DNA from: an uncultured Clostridium sp. | Lineage (GTDB): Bacteria > Bacillota > Clostridia > Lachnospirales > Lachnospiraceae | Direction: 5' to 3' | NCBI GenBank assembly: GCA_900542035.1 | Contig: UQMJ01000028.1 | Location: 1 to 40,238, forward strand | DNA: 40,238 nt | In this document: piece by piece, positions 14,484 to 22,184 of the stretch | Numbering within the stretch: position 1 is the first letter of the stretch | How the letters are laid out: each line of letters opens with the position of its first letter | Made by a program: the position numbers and the translations under genes | The notes under the pieces: model-generated | Told to the model about the DNA's origin: nothing | The model's database searches: none | What the model saw: the letters and a program-made list of their open reading frames with translations, nothing else

Positions 14484-14984
14484 CAGATTACAAACAAAGG
14501 CGGATATCGAATCATATTATTTTCGACATCCGCCTTTAAACTATCTCATCCATTGGACTGTAAAACCTCTCTTTTTGTTTTTTGAATTGTCTTACTGCTT
14601 CGCGATTCGTAATGCTGGTTTCGTGTCTTGGGAGAGTGCACTTACCATCTTATCAGGACCGCTAGCATTTCCAATTTCTTTTCTAATCTTGTACCTTTTG
14701 TTGCTATTCGCAACTGATACTATCTATATGAAGTTTTTTCTTCTTCCATCTCCTCTTACAAACTCACCCATAATCTGTTCACTTTTCTTCTTTTCATCTC
14801 TTATCTGGTTCTGATAAGCTGTTTTCTTTAGGCTCCGATTTCCTCAAGATAACTTTTATAGGCTTTTTGCTTCGGTATGATGGTTCCCTGGTCAAGTCTT
14901 ATCTTTCATTGATAAGTTAACCGCTATGAATATTTCTGGTGGTCTGTACCTCCTTTTCTTAAATTTGTAATGCTTTCTTTTGAT
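14484..14984 (-). ncRNA. Putative large structured noncoding RNA
   Basis: No protein reading frame of note lies on this strand, yet it has a consensus promoter (14991-15019), about 490 nt of sequence rich in strong local hairpins, and a terminal 15-bp stem at 14496-14537. In RNA order the hairpins include: GGAGGU with ACCACC around ACAG (14938-14953), which masks an SD-like AGGAGGU not followed by a start codon; GGUUAA-CUUAUC with GAUAAG-UUGACC (14890-14922); a second CUUAUC/GAUAAG (14800-14818); GUUGC/GCAAC (14700-14714); GAAG/CUUC near 14730; and CUCUC/GAGAG closing a domain at about 14567-14636. The strand is purine-rich. It lacks the landmarks I know of tmRNA, RNase P RNA or SRP RNA. The ends are estimates. 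A decayed gene remains possible. Confidence 0.55.
14496..14537 (-). terminator. Terminal hairpin of the putative ncRNA
   Basis: A 15-bp stem with one mismatch, AAAGGCGGAT-TCGA with TCGA-ATCCGCCTTT, around a 12-nt AT loop. The minus-strand tail TTTGTTTG is U-rich; the plus-strand tail is not, so it fits termination of the minus transcript. It may also protect the ogt 3' end. Confidence 0.7.
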
Positions 14985-14990
14985 GGTTTT

Positions 14991-15019
14991 AGTATACTCC
15001 TTTCCTCTTAATTTGTCAA
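14991..15019 (-). promoter_or_regulatory. Consensus promoter of the putative ncRNA
   Basis: On the minus strand a perfect TTGACA (15014-15019) and TATACT (14991-14996) with a 17-bp spacer, preceded by a very AT-rich upstream stretch that could act as an UP element. It is one of the strongest promoters in the window and points into the gene-free interval. Confidence 0.85.
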
Positions 15020-15180
15020 CACTTTTTTCATTTTTTCTTATTGATTTTTGTTAATTATTATTTTGTATATAATTTTTTCAATTGTTTCTACTTTTATACA
15101 TTTTATCAGCTTAATTTTCTCAATTTTTAAAACAATTTGTCAATTAGTTTCTGACTTTCAAATTCCTGTGGAAAATCAGA
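15020..15180. other. Very AT-rich intergenic stretch
   Basis: There is no gene on either strand. Positions 15061-15120 hold only 10 G or C in 60 bases, far below the roughly 45-50% of neighbouring genes. It separates the MATE terminator from the ncRNA promoter; no repeats or transposon ends are seen. Confidence 0.7.
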
Positions 15181-15183
15181 CAA

Positions 15184-15212
15184 CAAAAAAAGACGGCTGC
15201 TATTGGCCATCT
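15184..15212 (-). terminator. Terminator of the MATE gene cluster
   Basis: A 7-bp stem AGATGGC with GCCGTCT (one U:G pair) around an 8-nt loop, followed on the minus strand by seven Ts. It lies 14 bp past the last MATE stop codon. Confidence 0.8.
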
Positions 15213-15226
15213 CTTCTTGTCCTCCA

Positions 15227-16558
15227 TTACAATGTAAATTTGCTCTTTTTATGCCTTACAAAATAAGGCCACTCATAAGCCAGCATCACCAACCAGCCCA
15301 TCAGACAACAGTATGCAATTCCCGTCATTCCAAACTGCGGGATTAAGAATGCCGCAAACACCACTCTGCTTCCAATCTGGAGGAAGGTGCTGACCAGACA
15401 CAGATTCATAGCGCCCCATCCTCTGACATAGCCTTGCAGGCCATTCGTAATTCCTGGAAGAACATACATAAAAGACATAATGTGAAGGTAACTGACTCCC
15501 AGAGGAATCATAATGTTGTCCGCACTAGGTGCAAACAGACCCATTACCGGTTCTGCACCAATATAGATTACCACTCCGATTGCAATTCCATAGAGCACTT
15601 CCATTACCATGCCAACCCGAAAGGACTGGTATACCCGTTCCCCCTTTTTTGCTCCCCGATTTTGAGCCGCAAACGTTGTAATTGCCGCTCCTATGCTCTG
15701 TTCCGGCTGCAGTACAAAATCTTCAATCCGGTTCGCTGCATTAAAGGCCGCAATCACATCCACGCCAAGCGGATTAACAAAGCTCTGAATCAAAAGCTTT
15801 CCTATATTGAGCGTAATTTTCTGCATCCCCGTAGCCCAGCTGTACCGGATGGTTTTTCCTAAAATTCCTTTGTCTATCCGGAATTCTCCCATGGACAGCC
15901 TTAAGACAGCAGCCTTCTTTCTGGCATATATCACGCACAAAACCGAAGCGCAAATCTGAGAAACCAGCGTTCCTGCCGCCGCTCCGTAAACGCCTAAATC
16001 CCACTGGATTACCAGAAGTAAATCCAGCAAAATATTCAGTACCGAAGAAAACATTAAAAAATATAACGGCGTTTTTGCATCTCCCATACTGCGCAGGGCC
16101 GTTGCGTACAGATTGTACAGATAGACAAATAGCAGGCCAGGAGCAATGACGCGGAGATAACTTCCAGTCAGGCCCAGGATTTCCTTCGGAGTCCGGATAA
16201 TTCGGAGAACTGTTATCGCACCGATCCATAAAAGCATGGACAACAGGCCAAATACCATCCCGCCAAATACAGTCGCCGTCCCCATCTCCAGTTTCAGCCG
16301 TTTTTCGTCTTTTCCTCCAAAATACTCACTAATGATAACGCCAATCCCATTGCAGACTCCTACAATAAAAAAAGTAAGGACATTCATTAAAGGATTGGCG
16401 ATTCCTACCGCCGCCTGTGCTTCGTTTCCAACAAACCTGCCTACAATAATGGAATCTGCCGCATTGTAGGTCAGCTGGAACATATTTCCTAAAATCAGCG
16501 GAATCGCGAATCGGGCCAGATGGCCCTCAATGCTTCCCTCAGTCATATCGGATTTCAT
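15227..16558 (-). CDS. MATE family efflux transporter (third in cluster)
   Basis: A 443-residue membrane protein with about 12 hydrophobic helices. The MATE signature is seen in the opening IPLILGNMFQLTYNAADSIIVGRFVG and in the mirrored second half (GMQKITLNIGKLLIQSFVNPLG). MATE pumps export drugs or metabolites in exchange for Na+ or H+. The ATG at 16556-16558 is taken as the start; the TTG just before it is better spaced from AAGGAGG (9 bp against 12), so the true start may be one codon earlier. It begins 17 bp after the preceding MATE gene and ends the cluster. Substrate unknown. Confidence 0.92.
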   Translation of the reverse strand: MKSDMTEGSIEGHLARFAIPLILGNMFQLTYNAADSIIVGRFVGNEAQAAVGIANPLMNVLTFFIVGVCNGIGVIISEYFGGKDEKRLKLEMGTATVFGGMVFGLLSMLLWIGAITVLRIIRTPKEILGLTGSYLRVIAPGLLFVYLYNLYATALRSMGDAKTPLYFLMFSSVLNILLDLLLVIQWDLGVYGAAAGTLVSQICASVLCVIYARKKAAVLRLSMGEFRIDKGILGKTIRYSWATGMQKITLNIGKLLIQSFVNPLGVDVIAAFNAANRIEDFVLQPEQSIGAAITTFAAQNRGAKKGERVYQSFRVGMVMEVLYGIAIGVVIYIGAEPVMGLFAPSADNIMIPLGVSYLHIMSFMYVLPGITNGLQGYVRGWGAMNLCLVSTFLQIGSRVVFAAFLIPQFGMTGIAYCCLMGWLVMLAYEWPYFVRHKKSKFTL

Positions 16559-16575
16559 CAAGCTCCCTATCCTCC

Positions 16576-17952
16576 TTATGCTCCGTATTCATCCACATCT
16601 TCTTTTGGAAATTTTCTGCGCAGCCGGAAATAGCAGAATAAATGGGCTGCCGTTGTAATAATCCAGGAAATCGGATAGGAAATATAAAGTACGGTAAGAG
16701 AGTGGAATCTGGCAAATACCGTAAAAATCCAGATAATCCGGAACAGGCAGGCTCCAGTCAGGGAAACCACCATAGGAAGCATGGAATATCCCATTCCTCT
16801 TAGCGATCCAACTACGGTATCCATCCATCCGCAGATAAAATAGGTACTGCAGATCAGCACCAGTCTCTTCATACCATAGGAAATGACTTCGGGATCAGAA
16901 GAATAAATACTTAACAGTCCTCCTGCCCCTGCAATTGCCCCAAATCCCAGAATCATTCCTGTTGCAGTCACTACTCCCAGGCAGACAAATAAGATTTTGT
17001 TTAACCGGCTGAACTTTTTTCCGCCCACATTCTGGCTGGTAAAACTTAAATTGGACTGGTATACAGCGTTCATTGCAGTATACACAAATCCTTCAATATT
17101 GGAAGAAGCCGTATTTCCCGCCATAACCGTTGAACCAAAAGAGTTTACAGAAGACTGGATCAGGACATTGGAAATAGAGAAAATAGCTCCCTGCATTCCG
17201 GCCGGAAGGCCGATTCGGGTAATCTGCCCCAGCTTTCTGGTGTTAATTTTCAGTTTGTTGAGATGCAGCCGCAGCCCGCCTCCGCTTTTCATCAGGCAGC
17301 GGACAATCAGCCCTGCTGAAATACACTGGGAAATGACGGTTGCCAGGGCTACTCCTGCTACGTCCATGTTTAAGCAAATCACGAAAAAGAGGTTTAAAAC
17401 CACGTTTACTACTCCGGCGGCCAGAAGATAGTAAAGCGGACGTTTGGTATCTCCAATGGCGCGCAGAATGGCGCTGCCAAAGTTATACAGCATAACAACC
17501 GGCATTCCGGCAAAGTAAATCTTCATATAAAGCACTGATTTATCGATTACATCATCTGGCGTTCCCATCAGGACCAAAAGAGGTTTCGACGCTGCCATTC
17601 CGACTGCAATCAGCAAAAATCCGCTGGCCAGGCTGGTAGCAATGGCAGTATGAACCGTAACGCTGACTTCTTCTTCCTCTTTTGCACCATAGTACTTGGC
17701 AACCAGTACGTTTACGCCTACAGACAACCCAATAAACAAATTAATCAGAAGATTAATCAGAGAACTGGTGGAACCTACCGCCGCCAGAGACTGGCTTCCG
17801 GCAAACCGTCCTACTACAATAACATCCGCTGCATTAAACAACAGCTGAAGCACACCGGAAAGCATCAGCGGAAGGGAAAACACCAGAACTTTTCCCAAAA
17901 TAGACCCGCTGCACATATCAATTTCATATGACTTATCCGAAATCTTTTTCAT
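16576..17952 (-). CDS. MATE family efflux transporter (second in cluster)
   Basis: A 458-residue, 12-helix MATE transporter. Typical segments are VFSLPLMLSGVLQLLFNAADVIVVGRFAG and, in the second half, GLPAGMQGAIFSISNVLIQSSVNSFG. It resembles the 15227-16558 protein more than the 17971-19293 protein in these segments, suggesting a local duplication. GGGAGGAAAAGAGAA precedes the ATG. It starts 18 bp after the upstream MATE stop codon, so all three are probably one transcript. Substrate unknown. Confidence 0.93.
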   Translation of the reverse strand: MKKISDKSYEIDMCSGSILGKVLVFSLPLMLSGVLQLLFNAADVIVVGRFAGSQSLAAVGSTSSLINLLINLFIGLSVGVNVLVAKYYGAKEEEEVSVTVHTAIATSLASGFLLIAVGMAASKPLLVLMGTPDDVIDKSVLYMKIYFAGMPVVMLYNFGSAILRAIGDTKRPLYYLLAAGVVNVVLNLFFVICLNMDVAGVALATVISQCISAGLIVRCLMKSGGGLRLHLNKLKINTRKLGQITRIGLPAGMQGAIFSISNVLIQSSVNSFGSTVMAGNTASSNIEGFVYTAMNAVYQSNLSFTSQNVGGKKFSRLNKILFVCLGVVTATGMILGFGAIAGAGGLLSIYSSDPEVISYGMKRLVLICSTYFICGWMDTVVGSLRGMGYSMLPMVVSLTGACLFRIIWIFTVFARFHSLTVLYISYPISWIITTAAHLFCYFRLRRKFPKEDVDEYGA

Positions 17953-17970
17953 TTCTCTTTTCCTCCCTGT

Positions 17971-19293
17971 TTATTGTCTGGCAGCCTTTCTCCAGAAGAA
18001 CAGCGCCGCTGCCAGGGTAATGGTCTCCGTTACCGTCATAACTGCCCAGATTCCCTCAACTCCAAATATCTTTGGAAGAACCAGTACAAGGATACTGCTC
18101 AGTAAAAATCCCCTTAACAGACAGATGAGCATGGCATTAGCCGGACGCATAACGCACTGGAGGTAGGTAGAGCAGAGCATATTCAGTCCCAGCGGAAGGA
18201 AGGACAGAAAGTAAATCCTTACTGCCGTGATGGACATTTCCATAATCTCAGGAGTTGGATTGACAAACAGGCTGGTAATCTGGACCGGAAATGCCAGTCC
18301 TATAAGAGTAAAGCAGATGCCGAAGATAATCGCGGTCATCACTCCGTATCTCATGGCAAGCTCCACTCTCTTTTTCTCTCCGGCTCCATAGTTTACTGCC
18401 AGAATCGGCTGGGCCGCCTGGGAAATGCCATTGTTGATAGAAGTAACTACCAGCGCGCTGTTGGAGACAATTCCGTATACGACCACTCCTAAATCGCCTA
18501 CATAGGATAACAGCTGACGGTTAAATAAAAGCATAATCACACCATTGGACTCTTCCAGAAGGAAGCTGGAAAATCCATGCCGCATAACTTCCATGCATTT
18601 GTGCAGCATTCCCTCTGCCCTGACCAGCTTTAATGTGTTTTTCTTTGATAAAAAATGCGTGCACAAGATTCCCGTTGTCAGTCCATATCCCAGAACCGTA
18701 GCAAATGCAGCTCCGCCAATCCCCCAGTTCAATGGGAAAATAAATATATAATCTAAAAACACATTGGTAACGCCGCCCGTAATGACTGCAGCCATTGCCA
18801 GTTTCGGCGCTCCGTCATTGCGGACAAAGGCTTGAAGGAATGAGGAAAACAAAAAAATTGCCGGCGTCAGTTTCAGATACCGTCCGTATTCCCTGACATA
18901 AGCGTCGGTTCCTTCATTTCTTCCTAAAAACAAAGTGATGGGATCAAAAAACGCGGTAAAGAGCCACATATACAAAAGACTTGCCGCTATTGCCAGGCAG
19001 ACAGAGGCTGTAAAATACTCTCTGGCCTTCTGCTCCTCTCCCCTTCCCTTCGATACCGAAAATAAGACGCTTCCGCCAACGCCAAATAAAATTCCGGTTC
19101 CCACATACACAGAAAATATAGGCAGCAAAAGATTTAAGGCGGCAATTCCTACTGCGCCCACTCCTTTTCCTATCATCATAGTATCTGCCAATATGTAGAT
19201 GGACGTTACCAGGGTAGCGCTGATCGACGGAATTAAGTAAGATAAAAACAGCTTGGACGGCTGCTCTGTTAAAAATTGATTCTTCTTTTCCAT
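17971..19293 (-). CDS. MATE family efflux transporter (first in cluster)
   Basis: A 440-residue, 12-helix MATE transporter of a different subgroup from its two neighbours (LFLSYLIPSISATLVTSIYILADTMMIGKG). It opens the three-gene cluster. The ATG is supported because TGA lies in frame two codons upstream and the next methionine is inside the first helix, but there is no purine-rich ribosome binding site: the 12 bases before it are the T-rich tail of the glyS terminator hairpin. No convincing promoter is seen between glyS and this gene. Expression may depend on read-through from glyS or on a start site inside the hairpin region. Substrate unknown. Confidence 0.92.
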   Translation of the reverse strand: MEKKNQFLTEQPSKLFLSYLIPSISATLVTSIYILADTMMIGKGVGAVGIAALNLLLPIFSVYVGTGILFGVGGSVLFSVSKGRGEEQKAREYFTASVCLAIAASLLYMWLFTAFFDPITLFLGRNEGTDAYVREYGRYLKLTPAIFLFSSFLQAFVRNDGAPKLAMAAVITGGVTNVFLDYIFIFPLNWGIGGAAFATVLGYGLTTGILCTHFLSKKNTLKLVRAEGMLHKCMEVMRHGFSSFLLEESNGVIMLLFNRQLLSYVGDLGVVVYGIVSNSALVVTSINNGISQAAQPILAVNYGAGEKKRVELAMRYGVMTAIIFGICFTLIGLAFPVQITSLFVNPTPEIMEMSITAVRIYFLSFLPLGLNMLCSTYLQCVMRPANAMLICLLRGFLLSSILVLVLPKIFGVEGIWAVMTVTETITLAAALFFWRKAARQ

Positions 19294-19296
19294 AAT

Positions 19297-19355
19297 TCAA
19301 AACAAGAAGCCGCTGTCTTCCATCTGCCTCGGAGCAGATAAAAGGCAGCAGCCTC
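19297..19355 (-). terminator. Long hairpin terminator after glyS
   Basis: On the minus strand GAGGCTGCTG (19346-19355) pairs with CAGCGGCTTC (19306-19315). An inner perfect ATCTGC/GCAGAT stem follows, and the tail is TTGTTTTG. The next gene starts 12 bp after the stem, which makes an attenuator role conceivable. Confidence 0.75.
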
Positions 19356-19383
19356 ATTTTCCTTTGCTAGTATTAATGACAGC

Positions 19384-20772
19384 TTAGAAGCGGAATTTAT
19401 CTTCCAGCCAGTTTTTCAGTTCTGCGATCGGTACGCGTACCTGCTCCATGGTATCTCTGTCGCGGACCGTTACTGCGTGATCCTCTTCAGAATCAAAATC
19501 ATACGTTACGCAGAACGGAGTACCAATCTCATCCTGTCTTCTGTAACGCTTGCCGATGTTTCCTCTGTCGTCAAATTCACAGTTATAGTACTTGGACAGC
19601 TCTGCATATACCTTTTCAGCGCCCTCATTTAATTTTTTGGACAGCGGAAGCACACCCACTTTTACAGGCGCTAAGGCCGGATGGAAGTGAAGGACGGTAC
19701 GGACATCGCCTTCCCCAATCTCTTCCTCGTCGTAAGCAGCGCACAGGAATGCAAGGGTTACGCGGTCTGCACCCAGAGACGGCTCAATGACATAAGGAAT
19801 GTATTTTTCCTTGCTCTCATCGTCAAAGTAGGTCATGTCCTGGCCGGACGTATTCTGATGCTGGGTTAAGTCATAGTCGGTACGGTCTGCAATGCCCCAC
19901 AGCTCGCCCCATCCGAATGGGAAGAGGAATTCTAAGTCTGTCGTTGCCTTGCTGTAGAAGCACAGCTCTTCTGGGGAATGGTCTCTGGCGCGCATCTCGT
20001 CTTCCTTGATGCCTAAGCTCTGCAGCCAGTTGATGCAGAACTGCTTCCAGTATGCAAACCAATCTAAATCTGTGCCAGGCTTGCAGAAGAATTCCAGCTC
20101 CATCTGCTCAAACTCTCTGGTACGGAATGTAAAGTTTCCTGGAGTAATCTCATTACGGAACGATTTGCCAATCTGGCCGATACCAAACGGAACTTTCTTT
20201 CTGGAAGTACGCTGTACGTTTTTAAAGTTTACAAAAATACCCTGTGCAGTTTCCGGACGCAGGTATACGGTGTTCTTTGCATCTTCGGTAACGCCCTGGA
20301 AGGTCTTAAACATCAGGTTAAACTGACGGATATCGGTAAAATCATGTTTTCCGCAGCTTGGACAGCAGATGTTGTTGTCGTCAATGTACTGTTTCATCTC
20401 TTCCTGGCTCCAGCCGTCAATGCCGGTTTCCGGTTCAATGCCCTTTTCTGCCATGAAGTCTTCAATTAACTTATCTGCGCGGAAACGCTCCTTACAGGCC
20501 TTGCAGTCCATTAACGGATCGGAGAACCCGCCTAAATGACCGGATGCAACCCAGGTCTGGGAATTCATCAGAATGGCGCAGTCTACCCCTACGTTATAAG
20601 GGCTTTCCTGGATAAACTTCTGCCACCAGGCTTTCTTTACGTTATTTTTCAGTTCTACACCCAGGTTGCCGTAATCCCAGGTATTAGCCAGTCCGCCGTA
20701 GATTTCGGAGCCTGGGTATACAAATCCTCTGGATTTTGCCAGGGCAACGATTTTTTCCATTGTCTTTTCCAT
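19384..20772 (-). CDS. glyS: Glycine--tRNA ligase, dimeric type
   Basis: A class II aminoacyl-tRNA synthetase charging tRNA-Gly. It has 462 residues from ATG 20770-20772 (MEKTMEKIVALAKSRGF), with AGAGG 10 bp upstream; an in-frame ATG eight codons earlier has no ribosome binding site. It is the single-chain homodimeric form, not the alpha/beta form. Visible motifs are YGGLANTWDYG, RPETAQGIF, motif 2 FRNEITPGNFTFRTREF, and motif 3 EPSLGADRVTLAFLCAAY, followed by the anticodon-binding domain (APVKVGVLPLSKK). It lies 52 bp after the lipoprotein gene and probably shares its promoter. That gap is too short for a T-box leader. Confidence 0.98.
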   Translation of the reverse strand: MEKTMEKIVALAKSRGFVYPGSEIYGGLANTWDYGNLGVELKNNVKKAWWQKFIQESPYNVGVDCAILMNSQTWVASGHLGGFSDPLMDCKACKERFRADKLIEDFMAEKGIEPETGIDGWSQEEMKQYIDDNNICCPSCGKHDFTDIRQFNLMFKTFQGVTEDAKNTVYLRPETAQGIFVNFKNVQRTSRKKVPFGIGQIGKSFRNEITPGNFTFRTREFEQMELEFFCKPGTDLDWFAYWKQFCINWLQSLGIKEDEMRARDHSPEELCFYSKATTDLEFLFPFGWGELWGIADRTDYDLTQHQNTSGQDMTYFDDESKEKYIPYVIEPSLGADRVTLAFLCAAYDEEEIGEGDVRTVLHFHPALAPVKVGVLPLSKKLNEGAEKVYAELSKYYNCEFDDRGNIGKRYRRQDEIGTPFCVTYDFDSEEDHAVTVRDRDTMEQVRVPIAELKNWLEDKFRF

Positions 20773-20824
20773 ATTTATCCAACCTCTTTCATTCAATTTT
20801 ACTGCCGGTACATTGCCGGATGGT

Positions 20825-21442
20825 CTATTTAAAAATTACAGCACCGGAGTGTTCCGGAGTGCGGACGGTTCTCTCATCCACTACCGTTACGCCATCTGTA
20901 ATATAACGGATCGTTCCTTCTGTCTGAATGGTGACAGCCCCCTCTGTTCGGATCAGTATGCCGCCGGATTTGGCTGCTTCCTCTGTGTCTGCAGGACTTC
21001 CATCCGGCTTTTTTAATGCCGGAAGATCTCCGGATACCGGTTCTACTGCAAGGTCTTTTACCGGAATTCCGCTTTCTTCTGAAAACTCTGTTACATATCC
21101 GGTATCTGCATAATCCAGAATCATCTCTGCCCTGCCGTCTTTGATGGTGCAGGACTGTACGGCAACCGGAAGTTTTTCCTGGCCTTCTTCGTTGCGGGAT
21201 TTGGCGCTGCTGCCCATTTCTTCATTGAACAAGGATACCTGCTGCTCTGCAAATGCCAGCAAATCTTCTTCCTTGTACTGTTCTCCCTGGACAGACTCTA
21301 TGGTTGCTGTGGAAATATCTCCATCTGACGACACATAAATACTATTCTCCACAGGCTGGAATCCCTTTCCGGAAGACGCCCCGCAGCCTCCTGCCAGAAA
21401 GCCGGCAGCAAAAACCAGGGCTGCCAGTTTTATTTTTTTCAT
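20825..21442 (-). CDS. Putative lipoprotein of unknown function
   Basis: A 205-residue protein with a lipoprotein signal peptide: MKKIK, a hydrophobic core, and FLAGGC with the acceptor C20. The mature part is acidic and probably extracellular, anchored in the membrane. I do not recognise its domain; the segments DLLAFAEQQVSLFNEE and VQSCTIKDGRAEMILDYADTG may form a small alpha/beta unit. The start is ATG 21440-21442 behind AAGGAGGAGTTT; an earlier in-frame ATG lies upstream of the promoter -10 and cannot be used. It sits between recO and glyS, with its own promoter at 21480-21508. Confidence 0.8.
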   Translation of the reverse strand: MKKIKLAALVFAAGFLAGGCGASSGKGFQPVENSIYVSSDGDISTATIESVQGEQYKEEDLLAFAEQQVSLFNEEMGSSAKSRNEEGQEKLPVAVQSCTIKDGRAEMILDYADTGYVTEFSEESGIPVKDLAVEPVSGDLPALKKPDGSPADTEEAAKSGGILIRTEGAVTIQTEGTIRYITDGVTVVDERTVRTPEHSGAVIFK

Positions 21443-21479
21443 AAACTCCTCCTTATAGGGAAAATCCCATATGACGTAT

Positions 21480-21508
21480 ATCATAACCTCTTTCCCTGAT
21501 ATTTTCAA
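21480..21508 (-). promoter_or_regulatory. Promoter for the lipoprotein gene and glyS
   Basis: On the minus strand TTGAAA (21503-21508) and TATGAT (21480-21485) with a 17-bp spacer. Downstream, a short inverted repeat TATGGGA/TCCCTATA lies just before the ribosome binding site. Confidence 0.75.
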
Positions 21509-21528
21509 TACCCTACTTTGATTTTGCC

Positions 21529-22176
21529 CTACAGAATGGTCTGTAAAATTTCCAGAGATTTAAAAGTTCTGTCCATATAGCGGTTTACATTATCTTCCAC
21601 ACAGACGGAAAACTCCTGGAGCACTGCATCGGTTACTGTAAACTGATACAGGGTCTCAATGGGAGAAGCCACTACGTACTGCCAGGTATACCTGGTGGAA
21701 TCGCACACATTTCTGGTGGGATTTTCCGTATATTCCCCGTTGATTACCATGGCTTTCAGCTCGTAAATCCTCCGCACCAAAGGATTGGGAATCGCCGGTT
21801 TTAACAGCGCCCTGAGGGACTGGTACAACAGCTTCAGCATATCGGTGGCATCCATATTTTCCCTGGAATAGTAATCTGCAATTTCCAAAAAGTAAGATCC
21901 ATAGCAGGCGGCTTCCATATCCATGGCAATTTCATCGAAATAATTGGTAATTTCTGCTGAGCTTAACGTATAGGCATCCCTTCCCTGAAAGAGCCGGAAT
22001 GTGCCAAACACAAAGCTTCTTCCTGCTGCCATCAGGGAATTGCCTGGCCGTCTGGCTCCTCTGGCAAAGGCGGTAATTTTTCCCAGTTCCCTGGTCAGAA
22101 TTACCAGGCGCTTATCGTATTCTCCGGAAGGAGCGGCTTTTAACACCATGCCGGCTGCCGAAACCGTTTCTTTCAT
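21529..22176 (-). CDS. recO: DNA repair protein RecO
   Basis: RecO works with RecR and RecF to load RecA on SSB-coated DNA. The N-terminal OB fold is clear (VSAAGMVLKAAPSGEYDKRLVILTREL, then GKITAFARGARR). The protein has 215 residues, shorter than the common 240-260, and the CxxC pair of the usual RecO zinc finger is missing: around the expected place it reads NGEYTENPTRNVCDSTRY, with one cysteine only. AGGAGGCTTC precedes the ATG and overlaps the era stop codon. Gene order era-recO-glyS is widespread in Firmicutes and supports the call. Confidence 0.92.
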   Translation of the reverse strand: MKETVSAAGMVLKAAPSGEYDKRLVILTRELGKITAFARGARRPGNSLMAAGRSFVFGTFRLFQGRDAYTLSSAEITNYFDEIAMDMEAACYGSYFLEIADYYSRENMDATDMLKLLYQSLRALLKPAIPNPLVRRIYELKAMVINGEYTENPTRNVCDSTRYTWQYVVASPIETLYQFTVTDAVLQEFSVCVEDNVNRYMDRTFKSLEILQTIL

Positions 22177-22184
22177 GAAGCCTC

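Noticed and set aside
14425..14814. A plus-strand open frame of about 129 codons overlapping the end of ogt.
   Set aside because: It starts inside ogt, has no ribosome binding site, encodes a skewed F/L/S-rich sequence as expected from the complement of a purine-rich strand, and lies antisense to the promoter-driven minus transcript.
14484..14984. The putative RNA as tmRNA, RNase P RNA, SRP RNA or a group II intron.
   Set aside because: I do not see a CCA-ending tRNA-like part with a tag frame, the conserved RNase P core, an Alu/S-domain SRP pattern, or a GUGYG intron start. This is by eye only; a covariance-model search would be decisive.
15048..15266. A plus-strand open frame in the AT-rich gap.
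   Set aside because: It is I/F/L-rich because of base composition, lacks a ribosome binding site and runs antisense into the MATE gene and its terminator.
18944..19357. A leader peptide or gene starting at the ATG at 19355-19357 inside the glyS terminator.
   Set aside because: The frame continues for 137 codons over the MATE gene as a shadow; its first codons are the arm of the terminator hairpin.
20773..21528. A T-box riboswitch upstream of glyS.
   Set aside because: Only 52 bp separate glyS from the lipoprotein gene, and the leader after the 21480 promoter is about 30-40 nt, too short for the roughly 200-nt T-box.
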